A DNA stretch of 21,839 bases, from assembly GCA_038522635.1 (NCBI GenBank), contig JBCBJZ010000053.1, positions 1-21,839 of the forward strand, written 5' to 3'. The notes beneath the pieces are model-generated. The model searched no databases. It was not told where the DNA came from and saw only the letters and a program-made list of their open reading frames with translations. Positions 14,132 through 20,998 of this stretch are shown in pieces (the first letter of the stretch is position 1; each line of letters begins with the position of its first letter). This DNA comes from JBCBJZ01 sp038522635. GTDB taxonomy: Bacteria; Pseudomonadota; Alphaproteobacteria; Rhizobiales; Hyphomicrobiaceae. Both the position numbers and the translations under genes were made by a program.

Positions 14132-14788
14132 ATGATACTGATCTTTCTTGGGCCGCCGGGGGCTGGCAAGGGCACCCAGGCCACGCGATTGAGCGCCAAA
14201 CACGCGATCCCGCAGCTTTCGACCGGCGATATGCTGCGGGCAGCGATCGCGGATGGCTCCGACGTGGGTCTCAAAGCCAAAGCCGTGATGGAACGCGGTG
14301 ATCTGGTGTCCGATGATCTGGTGATCGGCATCATCGAAGAGCGCATCGCCCATGCGGATTGCCGCGAGGGCTTCATCCTTGACGGCTTCCCGCGCACCCT
14401 GGCGCAGGCATCGGCCCTGGATGCGCTGCTTGAGCGGCAAGCCAAGGCGCTGACAAGCGTCATCGAGTTGCGCGTCGACGACGACGAGATGGTGACGCGG
14501 ATTTCGGGCCGATTCAGTTGTGCCTCGTGCGGGGAGAGCTATCACGACACGTTCCGGCAGACGAAGGTCTCCGGTGTTTGCGACGCATGCGGTGGAACGT
14601 CGTTCAAGCGTCGCCCCGATGACAAGGCCGAGACCGTGTCGAAGCGCCTGCTTGTCTACTACAAGGAGACCTCGCCGCTGATCGGTTACTACTATTGTAA
14701 GGACAAGCTGAAGAGCGTCGACGGGATGGCGTCGATCGATGAGGTGAGCGGGCAGATTGCCGACGTGCTGGCGCGCGTTCACGCTTGA
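14132..14788 (+). CDS. adk: Adenylate kinase with four-cysteine LID
   Basis: It catalyses ATP + AMP = 2 ADP in the cytosol. The product has 218 residues, the long bacterial type. Seen: P-loop GPPGAGKGT at 7-15, AMP-site LSTGDMLRAAI, GFILDGFPRTLAQ at 80-92, and a LID with CASC and CDAC (Cys 130, 133, 150 and 153), the pattern that binds a structural zinc in many bacteria; E. coli Adk lacks it. The secY-adk linkage within spc is typical of alphaproteobacteria and Gram-positives. The Shine-Dalgarno is poor, so coupling to secY, 9 nt upstream, is likely. Confidence 0.98.
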   Translation: MILIFLGPPGAGKGTQATRLSAKHAIPQLSTGDMLRAAIADGSDVGLKAKAVMERGDLVSDDLVIGIIEERIAHADCREGFILDGFPRTLAQASALDALLERQAKALTSVIELRVDDDEMVTRISGRFSCASCGESYHDTFRQTKVSGVCDACGGTSFKRRPDDKAETVSKRLLVYYKETSPLIGYYYCKDKLKSVDGMASIDEVSGQIADVLARVHA

Positions 14789-14829
14789 CGATGGGCCTGT
14801 CGCGCGCCTACAACGGCGTTTGAATTTTT

Positions 14830-14899
14830 CCGGGATCAGGCCGCTGTTCCACAGGTGGATGCATCGTCGAGCATTCCGCCGCGTGATGAGCCGTCCCGG
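14830..14899 (+). other. Structured element in the adk-rpsM spacer
   Basis: An inner hairpin pairs GGTGGA-TGC (14854-14862) with GCA-T-TCCGCC (14871-14880), 9 bp with one bulge and one G-U, loop ATCGTCGA. An outer arm pairs CCGGGA (14830-14835) with TCCCGG (14894-14899). The 252-nt spacer precedes the alpha block. In E. coli the equivalent place holds the S4-binding rpsM leader, but I cannot show homology. I find no convincing promoter in this spacer. Confidence 0.45.
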
Positions 14900-15040
14900 A
14901 TAACCATCTACGACTGATCTTTCGCGGGCTTCGTGCGCGATTAGCGCCGGCCAACCCGCAGCCGTTCGCCTGGCTTGGCCTCGGTTTCGCGTGACCGCGC
15001 GGCTCCGCTGCTAGCCCACACGACCTTAAGGAGAGACCAC

Positions 15041-15409
15041 GTGGCCCGCATCGCAGGCGTCAACATCCCCACCAACAAGCGCGTGTTGATCGCGCTGCGC
15101 TACATTCACGGCATTGGGCCGAAGTTCGCAGGCGAAATCTGCGACAAGGTCAACATTCCGCCGGAGCGGCGCGTGAACGAGCTGAGCGACGCCGAAGTGC
15201 TGCAAATCCGCGAGACGATCGACCGCGATTATCTTGTCGAAGGTGATTTGCGGCGCGAAACGTCGATGAACATCAAGCGGTTGATGGATCTGGGCTGCTA
15301 CCGTGGTTTGCGTCACCGCCGCGGCCTGCCCGTCCATGGGCAGCGCACGCACACGAACGCGCGCACGCGTAAAGGTCCTGCAAAGCCGATTGCCGGCAAG
15401 AAAAAGTAG
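15041..15409 (+). CDS. rpsM: 30S ribosomal protein S13
   Basis: S13 lies in the 30S head and makes intersubunit bridges with L5. I start it at GTG 15041, giving 122 residues beginning ARIAGVNIPTNKRVLIALRY, the family start. AAGGAGAG (15028-15035) is well placed 5-7 nt upstream. The longer in-frame opening from 14975 adds non-homologous residues. Seen: IHGIGPKFAGEIC, LRRETSMNIKRLMDLGCYRG and the end RHRRGLPVHGQRTHTNARTR. The basic tail ends GKKK. It opens the alpha block. Confidence 0.97.
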   Translation: MARIAGVNIPTNKRVLIALRYIHGIGPKFAGEICDKVNIPPERRVNELSDAEVLQIRETIDRDYLVEGDLRRETSMNIKRLMDLGCYRGLRHRRGLPVHGQRTHTNARTRKGPAKPIAGKKK

Positions 15410-15486
15410 GCAAGTGTTGCCTTGGGCTGGGCGACCGGTTTGCGAAGCGAGCGCACGTCGCATGCTTGCTGAGCGAACGACCGGGA

Positions 15487-15552
15487 CCGGCAACGAGACG
15501 CATTAGGGCGACGCATTGCAATGCGGCCGGTAGCGGCGTCTTTGTTGCCCGG
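15487..15552 (+). other. Large stem enclosing a 14-bp palindrome, rpsM-rpsK spacer
   Basis: CCGG-CAAC-AGACGC (15487-15501) can pair with GCGTCT-GTTG-CCGG (15536-15552), 14 bp in three runs with small bulges. The enclosed 34 nt contain the perfect palindrome CGCATTGCAATGCG (15512-15525); GACGCATT also occurs twice (15497-15504 and 15510-15517). The 248-nt spacer has no gene. Either an RNA structure or a DNA-binding site would fit. Confidence 0.5.
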
Positions 15553-15657
15553 CGCTCAACGCGTCTGCCAGCGCGCCATTTGACAGGAATTGAGACCGGC
15601 CGCGGACGATCGAGCGGCCAGATAAGCCACCACGCTTGTTAAGGAACACGAACACCG

Positions 15658-16047
15658 ATGGCCAAAGACCAGCGCAAAGTGCGCCGCCGCGAGAAAAAGA
15701 ACATCACGGCCGGCGTCGCGCATGTGAACGCGAGCTTCAACAACACCATGATCACGATCACGGACGCGCAAGGCAACGCGATCTCGTGGTCGTCTGCCGG
15801 CGCCATGGGCTTCAAAGGCTCGCGCAAATCGACCCCCTACGCGGCGCAGGTCGCGGCGGAAGATGCGGGGCGTAAGGCTGCCGATCATGGCATGAAGGTG
15901 CTTGAGGTCGAGGTGACCGGCCCAGGCTCAGGTCGTGAATCGGCCCTGCGCGCGTTGCAGGCCGGTGGTTTCCAGATCACCACGATCCGCGACGTGACAC
16001 CGATCCCGCACAACGGCGTGCGCCCGCGCAAACGGCGCCGGGTCTAG
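15658..16047 (+). CDS. rpsK: 30S ribosomal protein S11
   Basis: S11 forms part of the 30S platform near the anti-Shine-Dalgarno region, with S7 and S18. The product has 129 residues, the family length. Seen: GVAHVNASFNNTMITITDAQ, GNAISWSSAGAMGFKGSRKS, TPYAAQVAAEDAG and the end TPIPHNGVRPRKRRRV. The ribosome-binding site AAGGA (15641-15645) is a longish 12 nt from the ATG. rpsD is not next to it, as expected for alphaproteobacteria. Confidence 0.98.
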   Translation: MAKDQRKVRRREKKNITAGVAHVNASFNNTMITITDAQGNAISWSSAGAMGFKGSRKSTPYAAQVAAEDAGRKAADHGMKVLEVEVTGPGSGRESALRALQAGGFQITTIRDVTPIPHNGVRPRKRRRV

Positions 16048-16228
16048 TCGTCCACGCGTTCGCGTCGGCGCTGTCCGCGCGGTGCGGCTGCTTTCGGCTG
16101 AAGGCCCTTTGCCGGCTTGTCGCGTCTGGGCCCGTTTCCGGTTCACGCGGCTCTTGAGGGCCGCCCCATCGCCGCTATTGCACTGAAAGCCGCTGTCGCG
16201 CTCACCGCCGTTGCCCGCTCCCGCCCCT

Positions 16229-16264
16229 CGTCCGGAGGCCCGAGCGCTCGATCAAATCCGGACG
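16229..16264 (+). other. Perfect 8-bp inverted repeat, rpsK-rpoA spacer
   Basis: CGTCCGGA (16229-16236) pairs exactly with TCCGGACG (16257-16264). The 20-nt loop contains a second palindrome, CGAGCGCTCG (16241-16250). This could be a two-part hairpin in RNA or a symmetric DNA-binding site. There is no T-tract. Confidence 0.45.
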
Positions 16265-16347
16265 CGGCTCTGCACCGCCCGCTGTCGGTGCCAACGTCGT
16301 GCGCAAAAGCCCACCCTCAAGGCCAGAGGGAAGCGCGCGGCTGATCC

Positions 16348-16381
16348 CGCCGCCGGTCAGGCCCGCCCGCCCTGACCGCGG
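16348..16381 (+). other. Strong hairpin upstream of the rpoA ribosome-binding site
   Basis: GGTCAGG (16355-16361) and CCTGACC (16371-16377) form a perfect 7-bp stem with a C-rich 9-nt loop. Flanking bases extend it by about 4 more pairs with one bulge. It ends 8 nt before the rpoA Shine-Dalgarno AAGGA (16390-16394). It lacks a T-tract, so a translational or mRNA-stability role is more likely than termination. Confidence 0.5.
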
Positions 16382-16402
16382 CCAACCAGAAGGAACTCGC
16401 CC

Positions 16403-17434
16403 ATGTCGGTAAGCAACGTGATGCAGAAAAACTGGCAGGACCTGATCAAGCCGACCAAGCTTGACATTCAGCCCGGCCGTGACCGTGAGCGGGTCGCGAC
16501 CATCGTCGCTGAGCCTCTGGAGCGCGGCTTCGGCATGACGCTCGGTACGGCGCTGCGCCGCGTGCTGTTGTCGTCCTTGCAGGGGGCGGCGATCACGTCG
16601 GTACACATCGATGGCGTGCTGCACGAGTTTTCTTCGATCCCCGGCGTGCGCGAAGATGTGACCAACATCATCCTCAACGTTAAAGCGATCGCGCTGCGCC
16701 AGCATTCCGAGGGCACCAAGCGCATGGTGCTGAAAAAGGAAGGGCCGGGCGTTGCCACCGCGGGTGACATCGAAGCGTCGTCGGACATCGAGATCTTGAA
16801 CCCCGACCACGTGATCTGCACGCTCGATGAGGGCGCGTCGATCCGGATGGAGTTCACGGCTGAACTCGGCAAAGGCTACATCGCCGCTGAACGCAACCGC
16901 CCCGACGATGCGCCGATCGGCTTGATCCCCGTGGACAGCCTTTACAGCCCGATCAAGAAGGTCTCGATCGACGTTCAGGACACCCGCGAAGGGCAGATCC
17001 TCGATTACGACAAGCTGACTGTGCGGGTCGAAACGGACGGTTCAGTGCGGGCTGAAGACGCGGTGGCTCTGGCCGCGCGGATCTTGCAGGACCAGCTCTC
17101 GGTGTTCATCAACTTCGAGGAGCCGCAGAAGCCGGTCGAAGAGGCCAAACACCCCGAACTTGCGTTCAACGCCGCGCTGCTCAAGAAGGTGGACGAGCTC
17201 GAATTGTCCGTGCGTTCGGCCAACTGTCTGAAGAACGACAACATCGTCTACATCGGTGACCTGATCCAGAAGACCGAAGCCGAGATGCTGCGGACCCCGA
17301 ACTTCGGGCGCAAATCGCTGAACGAGATCAAGGAAGTGCTGGCGACGATGGGGCTGCACCTGGGCATGGAAGTGCCAAACTGGCCGCCTGAGAACATCGA
17401 AGACCTCGCCAAGCGGTTTGAGGATCAGTACTGA
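16403..17434 (+). CDS. rpoA: RNA polymerase alpha subunit
   Basis: The alpha dimer scaffolds RNA polymerase assembly, and its C-terminal domain binds UP elements and activators. The product has 343 residues. N-terminal domain (about 1-235): PLERGFGMTLGTALRRVLLS, and GRDRERVATIVAEPL before it. C-terminal domain (about 255-330): ELSVRSANCLKNDNI, where Arg271 corresponds to the E. coli DNA-binding R265, then NFGRKSLNEIKEVLA. AAGGA is 8 nt before the ATG. It lies in normal rpsK-rpoA-rplQ order but behind an unusually long spacer. Confidence 0.99.
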   Translation: MSVSNVMQKNWQDLIKPTKLDIQPGRDRERVATIVAEPLERGFGMTLGTALRRVLLSSLQGAAITSVHIDGVLHEFSSIPGVREDVTNIILNVKAIALRQHSEGTKRMVLKKEGPGVATAGDIEASSDIEILNPDHVICTLDEGASIRMEFTAELGKGYIAAERNRPDDAPIGLIPVDSLYSPIKKVSIDVQDTREGQILDYDKLTVRVETDGSVRAEDAVALAARILQDQLSVFINFEEPQKPVEEAKHPELAFNAALLKKVDELELSVRSANCLKNDNIVYIGDLIQKTEAEMLRTPNFGRKSLNEIKEVLATMGLHLGMEVPNWPPENIEDLAKRFEDQY

Positions 17435-17446
17435 CGTCAGTTGCAC

Positions 17447-17485
17447 GGCCCCGCGTTCATCCGCCGATCGGACCAGCGCGGGGTC
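17447..17485 (+). other. Hairpin after rpoA
   Basis: GGCCCCGCG (17447-17455) pairs with CGCGGGGTC (17477-17485), 9 bp including one G-U. The 21-nt loop contains a smaller TCCG/CGGA stem. It starts 12 nt after the rpoA stop in a 161-nt spacer before rplQ. No T-tract follows. It could stabilise the rpoA 3' end or set the rpoA:rplQ ratio; this is inference. Confidence 0.5.
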
Positions 17486-17595
17486 AGCCAACCTCCTGGC
17501 CAGCAAAGCGGCCGCCACGATCCGGCGCTTATCGCGTCCAAGGGAGAGGCCGAAGAACCTCCCCAGCCACAAATGTAAGGAACGAGGACAAGACG

Positions 17596-18030
17596 ATGCA
17601 ACACCGCAAGATCGGGCGGCGCTTCAGCCGCGACAGTGGCCACCGGCAGGCGATGTTCGCCAACATGGCGGCTTCCCTCATCGAGCACGAGCAGATTGTG
17701 ACGACGCTCGCCAAGGCGAAGGACCTGCGCCGCGTGATGGACAAGCTGATCACGCTGGGCAAGCGCGGCGACTTGAACTCGCGCCGCATCGCAGCCTCCC
17801 GCCTGCGCAACGAAGAGATGGTGAAGAAGCTCTTCGACACGCTGGCCCCGCGCTACAAGGAGCGCAACGGCGGTTACACGCGCGTGCTTAAGGCAGGCTT
17901 CCGCTACGGCGACAGCGCACCCCGCGCGGTGATCGAGTTGGTGGACCGCGACGAAAACGCCAAGGGCGCCAAAGACCGCGCCCGTCACGCTGAAGAGATG
18001 GCCGCCGAAGAGCAAGCGGGCGAAGCGTAG
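17596..18030 (+). CDS. rplQ: 50S ribosomal protein L17
   Basis: L17 is a 23S rRNA-binding protein near the tunnel exit. The product has 144 residues; the core is E. coli-like and about 20 residues are a charged tail (KDRARHAEEMAAEEQAGEA). Seen: MQHRKIGRRFSRDSGHRQAM, FANMAASLIEHEQIVTTLAK, AKDLRRVMDKLITLGKRG and GGYTRVLKAGFRYGD. GAGGA (17584-17588) is 7 nt upstream. It ends the alpha block; a compact hairpin follows the stop. Confidence 0.98.
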   Translation: MQHRKIGRRFSRDSGHRQAMFANMAASLIEHEQIVTTLAKAKDLRRVMDKLITLGKRGDLNSRRIAASRLRNEEMVKKLFDTLAPRYKERNGGYTRVLKAGFRYGDSAPRAVIELVDRDENAKGAKDRARHAEEMAAEEQAGEA

Positions 18031-18039
18031 GCTTTGTCG

Positions 18040-18057
18040 GGGAGGTTTCAACCTCCC
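18040..18057 (+). terminator. Terminator-like hairpin after rplQ
   Basis: GGGAGGT (18040-18046) and ACCTCCC (18051-18057) form a perfect stem with tetraloop TTCA, nine bases after the rplQ stop. Position fits the end of the alpha operon. There is no T-tract, so a classical Rho-independent terminator is not proven; 3'-end protection is the alternative. A second small hairpin, ACGGTC/GACCGT (18069-18084), follows. Confidence 0.5.
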
Positions 18058-18211
18058 AGCGGCGCTGAACGGTCGGTGGACCGTGCCGGGACGCAGGCTT
18101 CCGCCAACAGGCCCCTGACGATGATCCAGGAACGCGGAACCGAACGTGGTCCTGCATTCTTGACGTGGGCGCGTCCTGCACGGGCGAGAGCGGCGATGAA
18201 AGGCATGGGCT

Positions 18212-19255
18212 GTGGACCGTTCGTCGATCACCGTTCTGGTCACCGGGGCAACCGGTTTCATCGGCAAGCACACCGTGCTTGCCGCCCTCGACGCGGGCTA
18301 CAAGGTGCGTGGGACCGTACGGCGTCTGGCGTCCGGTGAAAACGTCCGCGCGGTCGTACATGCGCATGCGAAATCGCCCGACACGATCGATGATCAGTTA
18401 AGCTTCGTCGAAGCGGACCTGACGCGCGACGACGGCTGGGCCGCCGCGGTGGACGGCTGCGCCTACGTGCTACACGTGGCATCACCGTTTCCCTTGCGCG
18501 AACCCAAGAACCGCGAAGACGTGATCGCTCCAGCGCGCGATGGGGCCTTGCGCGTCCTCAAAGCGGCCGCCGCGAGCGATGTGGTGCGCACCGTGCTGAC
18601 CTCATCCGTGGTCGCGGTGATGTACCCGACGCCGGAACCCGGCCAACAGCTCTACAACGAGTCCCATTGGACCGCGCCGCAGCGCGATGACGTGACCGCT
18701 TACGTGGCTTCAAAGGCGATCGCGGAGCGGGCGGCGTGGGACTTCATCGATGGCGGTCAGGGCGCGCTGCAGCTCAACACCGTCAATCCGGGGCTCGTGC
18801 TGGGGCCTGCGCTCGACGATGACATGTCGAGCTCGGTCGAACTCATCACGATGATGGCGAAGGGGCAGATGCCGGCGGTGCCGCGTGTCGCCTATCCGGT
18901 GGTGGATGTGCGTGATGTTGCGGCGATGCATCTGGTCGCGATGGAGCATCCGCAGGCAACAGGCGAGCGGTTCATTTGCAGCGCCGGCATGATGCCGCTG
19001 ATGCAAATCGGCCGGATCATCGCGCGCGAGCTACCGGACTTGCGTTGGAAAACACCCAAGGTCACCGCGCCCGACTGGCTGGTGCGGGCAGGGTCTTTGA
19101 TCGATCCTTCTGCGAAGGCGGTGCTTGCCGATCTGGGGCGGGGTAAACGGCTCGATAACGCCAAGTCGAAGAGGGTGCTCGGCTTCACATATCGCTCGAA
19201 CGATGCGGCGGTGAGCGATTGCGTGCGCTCGCTGCGGGCGCTGAAGCTGGTGTGA
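18212..19255 (+). CDS. NAD(P)-dependent extended-SDR oxidoreductase or epimerase
   Basis: The substrate is unknown. The product has 347 residues from GTG 18212; AAAGG (18199-18203) is 8 nt upstream. Seen: the Rossmann motif TGATGFIG at 11-18, VEADLTRDDGW, HVASPFPL, catalytic Ser131/132 in LTSSVVAV, and the Tyr164-x3-Lys168 pair in AYVASKAIAE, followed by NPGLVLGPAL. HVASPFP and the Ser-Tyr-Lys layout resemble the dihydroflavonol-4-reductase / aldehyde-reductase branch of extended SDRs, so ketone or aldehyde reduction is my best guess. No signal peptide or membrane segment is seen. It has no link to translation; its place between rplQ and the protease gene suggests insertion at the operon end. 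Confidence 0.85.
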   Translation: MDRSSITVLVTGATGFIGKHTVLAALDAGYKVRGTVRRLASGENVRAVVHAHAKSPDTIDDQLSFVEADLTRDDGWAAAVDGCAYVLHVASPFPLREPKNREDVIAPARDGALRVLKAAAASDVVRTVLTSSVVAVMYPTPEPGQQLYNESHWTAPQRDDVTAYVASKAIAERAAWDFIDGGQGALQLNTVNPGLVLGPALDDDMSSSVELITMMAKGQMPAVPRVAYPVVDVRDVAAMHLVAMEHPQATGERFICSAGMMPLMQIGRIIARELPDLRWKTPKVTAPDWLVRAGSLIDPSAKAVLADLGRGKRLDNAKSKRVLGFTYRSNDAAVSDCVRSLRALKLV

Positions 19256-19386
19256 GCGCGCGTGAAGGGTCACGCCCGTGGCTTGCGCTGGCCCCATTTG
19301 ATACCCATTGCTCATGCTGATGATTGTGAACGCGTCCCACGGGCGCATTTGCCGGCCTCCGTTGAGCAGCTTTGGGAAGACGACGC

Positions 19387-20844
19387 ATGCTGAAAGCGAT
19401 TGTGACCGCGGTTTGCAGGCCACCGATGATGGCGGCCCTGGCGCTCGTGGTGGTGTTGAGCCTGGGTGCAGCCGGCGTGACCATGATGGCGAGCGAGCGT
19501 TCCTACGCGCAGCGCGCCGTGCCACCGGACCGGGCGACGATCGCCTATTCCTTCGCCCCGATCGTGAAGCGCGTACGGCCGGCCGTGGTCAACGTCTACG
19601 TGCGCCATCGCCTTCGAACGGCACGCAACCGATGGCCAAACAACCGCGCGTACAGTCGGTTTTTTCGCGATCAGATGGGGATGCCCCGCGAGCGTGTGCA
19701 CAATTCGCTCGGCTCCGGCGTAATCGTGAGCGCCAGCGGCATCGTGGTCACCAACCACCACGTGATCAACTCGAGCGGTGAGACGGCGATCAAGGTCGCG
19801 CTCGCGGATCGGCGTGAGTTCGACGCGCGCGTGATGGTGCAAGACCCGGCGAGCGACTTGGCGGTGCTGCAGATCATCGGCGGTGATGGGAAATTCCCGT
19901 TTCTCGAGTTTGAAGATTCCGATGCGCTGGAGGTCGGTGATCTGGTGCTCGCCATCGGCAATCCGTTCGGCGTTGGCCAGACGGTGACGAGCGGCATCAT
20001 CTCGGCGCTCGCGCGTTCGAAGGTCAGCAAGACCGGCACCCAGGTGTTCATCCAGACGGATGCGGCCATCAATCCCGGGAACTCAGGCGGCGCTCTCGTC
20101 GATATGCGTGGCCGGCTCGTGGGCATCAACACGGCGATCTATTCGCGCTCGGGCGGGTCGAACGGGATCGGCTTTGCGATCCCCTCCAACTTGGTGCGTC
20201 TGGCGTTACGCAGTGCGCAGACCGGGCGCGGCATCGAACGTCCTTGGCTTGGCGCCCGGTTGGTGTCGATCGACCGGGAAATGGCGGCCGCGCTTGGCAT
20301 CGATCGTGTGGCGGGCGCGCTCGTCAACAAGGTGTACCGTGGGGGGCCGGCCTCGCGTGCGGGCTTACGCGCGGGCGATGTGATCGTCGCCATCGACGGG
20401 CGTCAGGTGGTGGATCCGCGTGGCGTGCAATACCGGCTGACGACAAAGGGTATCGGTACCACGGCGAGCCTGGAGATCATCCGTGTGCGCAAGCGGCGGA
20501 CCGTGCGCCTCGCGGTTGAAGCGCCGCCGCGCCCGCAGCAAAGTGACATGCGTGATCTGGCCGGACGCCATCCGTTCAGCGGAACGCGGGTTGCGAATTT
20601 GACGCCTTACCTGGCGGACCGACTCGGGCTCGACCGCGATGAGGGGGTGGTGGTCGTGCAGGTGCGCCGCGGTGGCTTTGGCGCGCAGATGGGGTTCAAG
20701 CCGGGCGATGTGATCACACGGGTGAGCGATGCGCCTGTGCGCTCGCTGTCCGATCTGATGCGCGAGTTGGCGCAGCGGCCGCGGTTGTGGCGCGTTGTGA
20801 TCCAACGGGGCCAGCGCCAACTGCGTTTGCAGGTGCGCGGGTAG
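19387..20844 (+). CDS. Secreted Deg/HtrA-family serine protease with two PDZ domains
   Basis: A periplasmic quality-control protease/chaperone. From ATG 19387 it has 485 residues; GGGAAG (19374-19379) is 7 nt upstream, favouring this over a TTG 15 nt earlier. An N-terminal signal segment (about 13-35 hydrophobic) ends near SYAQ (39-42), a likely signal-peptidase I site. The catalytic triad is complete: His125 (VVTNHHVI), Asp157 (SDLAV) and Ser233 (NPGNSGGAL). PDZ1 spans about 286-378 (GGPASRAGLRAGDVIVAIDG), PDZ2 about 397-483 (FGAQMGFKPGDVITRV). DegP, DegQ and DegS types cannot be separated here, though two PDZ domains exclude a DegS-like form. Linkage with rarA behind rplQ is common in alphaproteobacteria. 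Confidence 0.95.
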   Translation: MLKAIVTAVCRPPMMAALALVVVLSLGAAGVTMMASERSYAQRAVPPDRATIAYSFAPIVKRVRPAVVNVYVRHRLRTARNRWPNNRAYSRFFRDQMGMPRERVHNSLGSGVIVSASGIVVTNHHVINSSGETAIKVALADRREFDARVMVQDPASDLAVLQIIGGDGKFPFLEFEDSDALEVGDLVLAIGNPFGVGQTVTSGIISALARSKVSKTGTQVFIQTDAAINPGNSGGALVDMRGRLVGINTAIYSRSGGSNGIGFAIPSNLVRLALRSAQTGRGIERPWLGARLVSIDREMAAALGIDRVAGALVNKVYRGGPASRAGLRAGDVIVAIDGRQVVDPRGVQYRLTTKGIGTTASLEIIRVRKRRTVRLAVEAPPRPQQSDMRDLAGRHPFSGTRVANLTPYLADRLGLDRDEGVVVVQVRRGGFGAQMGFKPGDVITRVSDAPVRSLSDLMRELAQRPRLWRVVIQRGQRQLRLQVRG

Positions 20845-20873
20845 CGTGCTGAACCGGTAAGGTTCGTCTGCGT

Positions 20874-20889
20874 CAGGTGGGATCACCTG
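20874..20889 (+). other. Hairpin in the protease-rarA spacer
   Basis: CAGGTG (20874-20879) and CACCTG (20884-20889) form a perfect 6-bp stem with loop GGAT, 29 nt after the protease stop, without a T-tract. The same 154-nt spacer has a 10-bp palindrome CGGACGTCCG (20951-20960) and a 9-nt direct repeat CCGGTAAGG (20854-20862 and 20937-20945). None is clearly functional. Confidence 0.35.
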
Positions 20890-20998
20890 GGGCGAAAGAT
20901 GAATCGCAGAACAATGGCTTAGATTGGGGCGTCGCGCCGGTAAGGGCTGGCGGACGTCCGACGTTGGTGGGTCAATCCGCAGGAGCAAGGGAGCATCG

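Larger units (their letters stand above)
16048..16402 (+). other. 355-nt gene-free spacer between rpsK and rpoA
   Basis: No supported gene lies here. The + strand becomes noticeably C-rich compared with the flanking coding sequence. Three hairpins are visible: 16229-16264, 16314-16330 (CCCTC with GAGGG, 7-nt loop) and 16348-16381. A weak promoter-like pair, TTGAGG (16154-16159) and TATTGC (16176-16181) with 16-nt spacing, is present but unconvincing. Such a long gap inside an alpha operon is uncommon. Confidence 0.6.

Noticed and set aside
14123..15040. Search for rpmJ (L36) or infA between secY and rpsM
   Set aside because: Only adk and a gene-free spacer are present; no L36-like CxxC...C...H pattern was seen. 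Absence here is normal for alphaproteobacteria.
15580..15610. Perfect TTGACA (15580-15585) before rpsK
   Set aside because: No acceptable -10 element lies 16-19 nt downstream; the closest is GACGAT at 19 nt, with only 3 of 6 matches.
16117..16344. 75-codon open frame in the rpsK-rpoA spacer
   Set aside because: No recognisable protein, low-complexity Ala/Pro/Arg composition, and it overlaps the hairpins; a chance frame is more likely.
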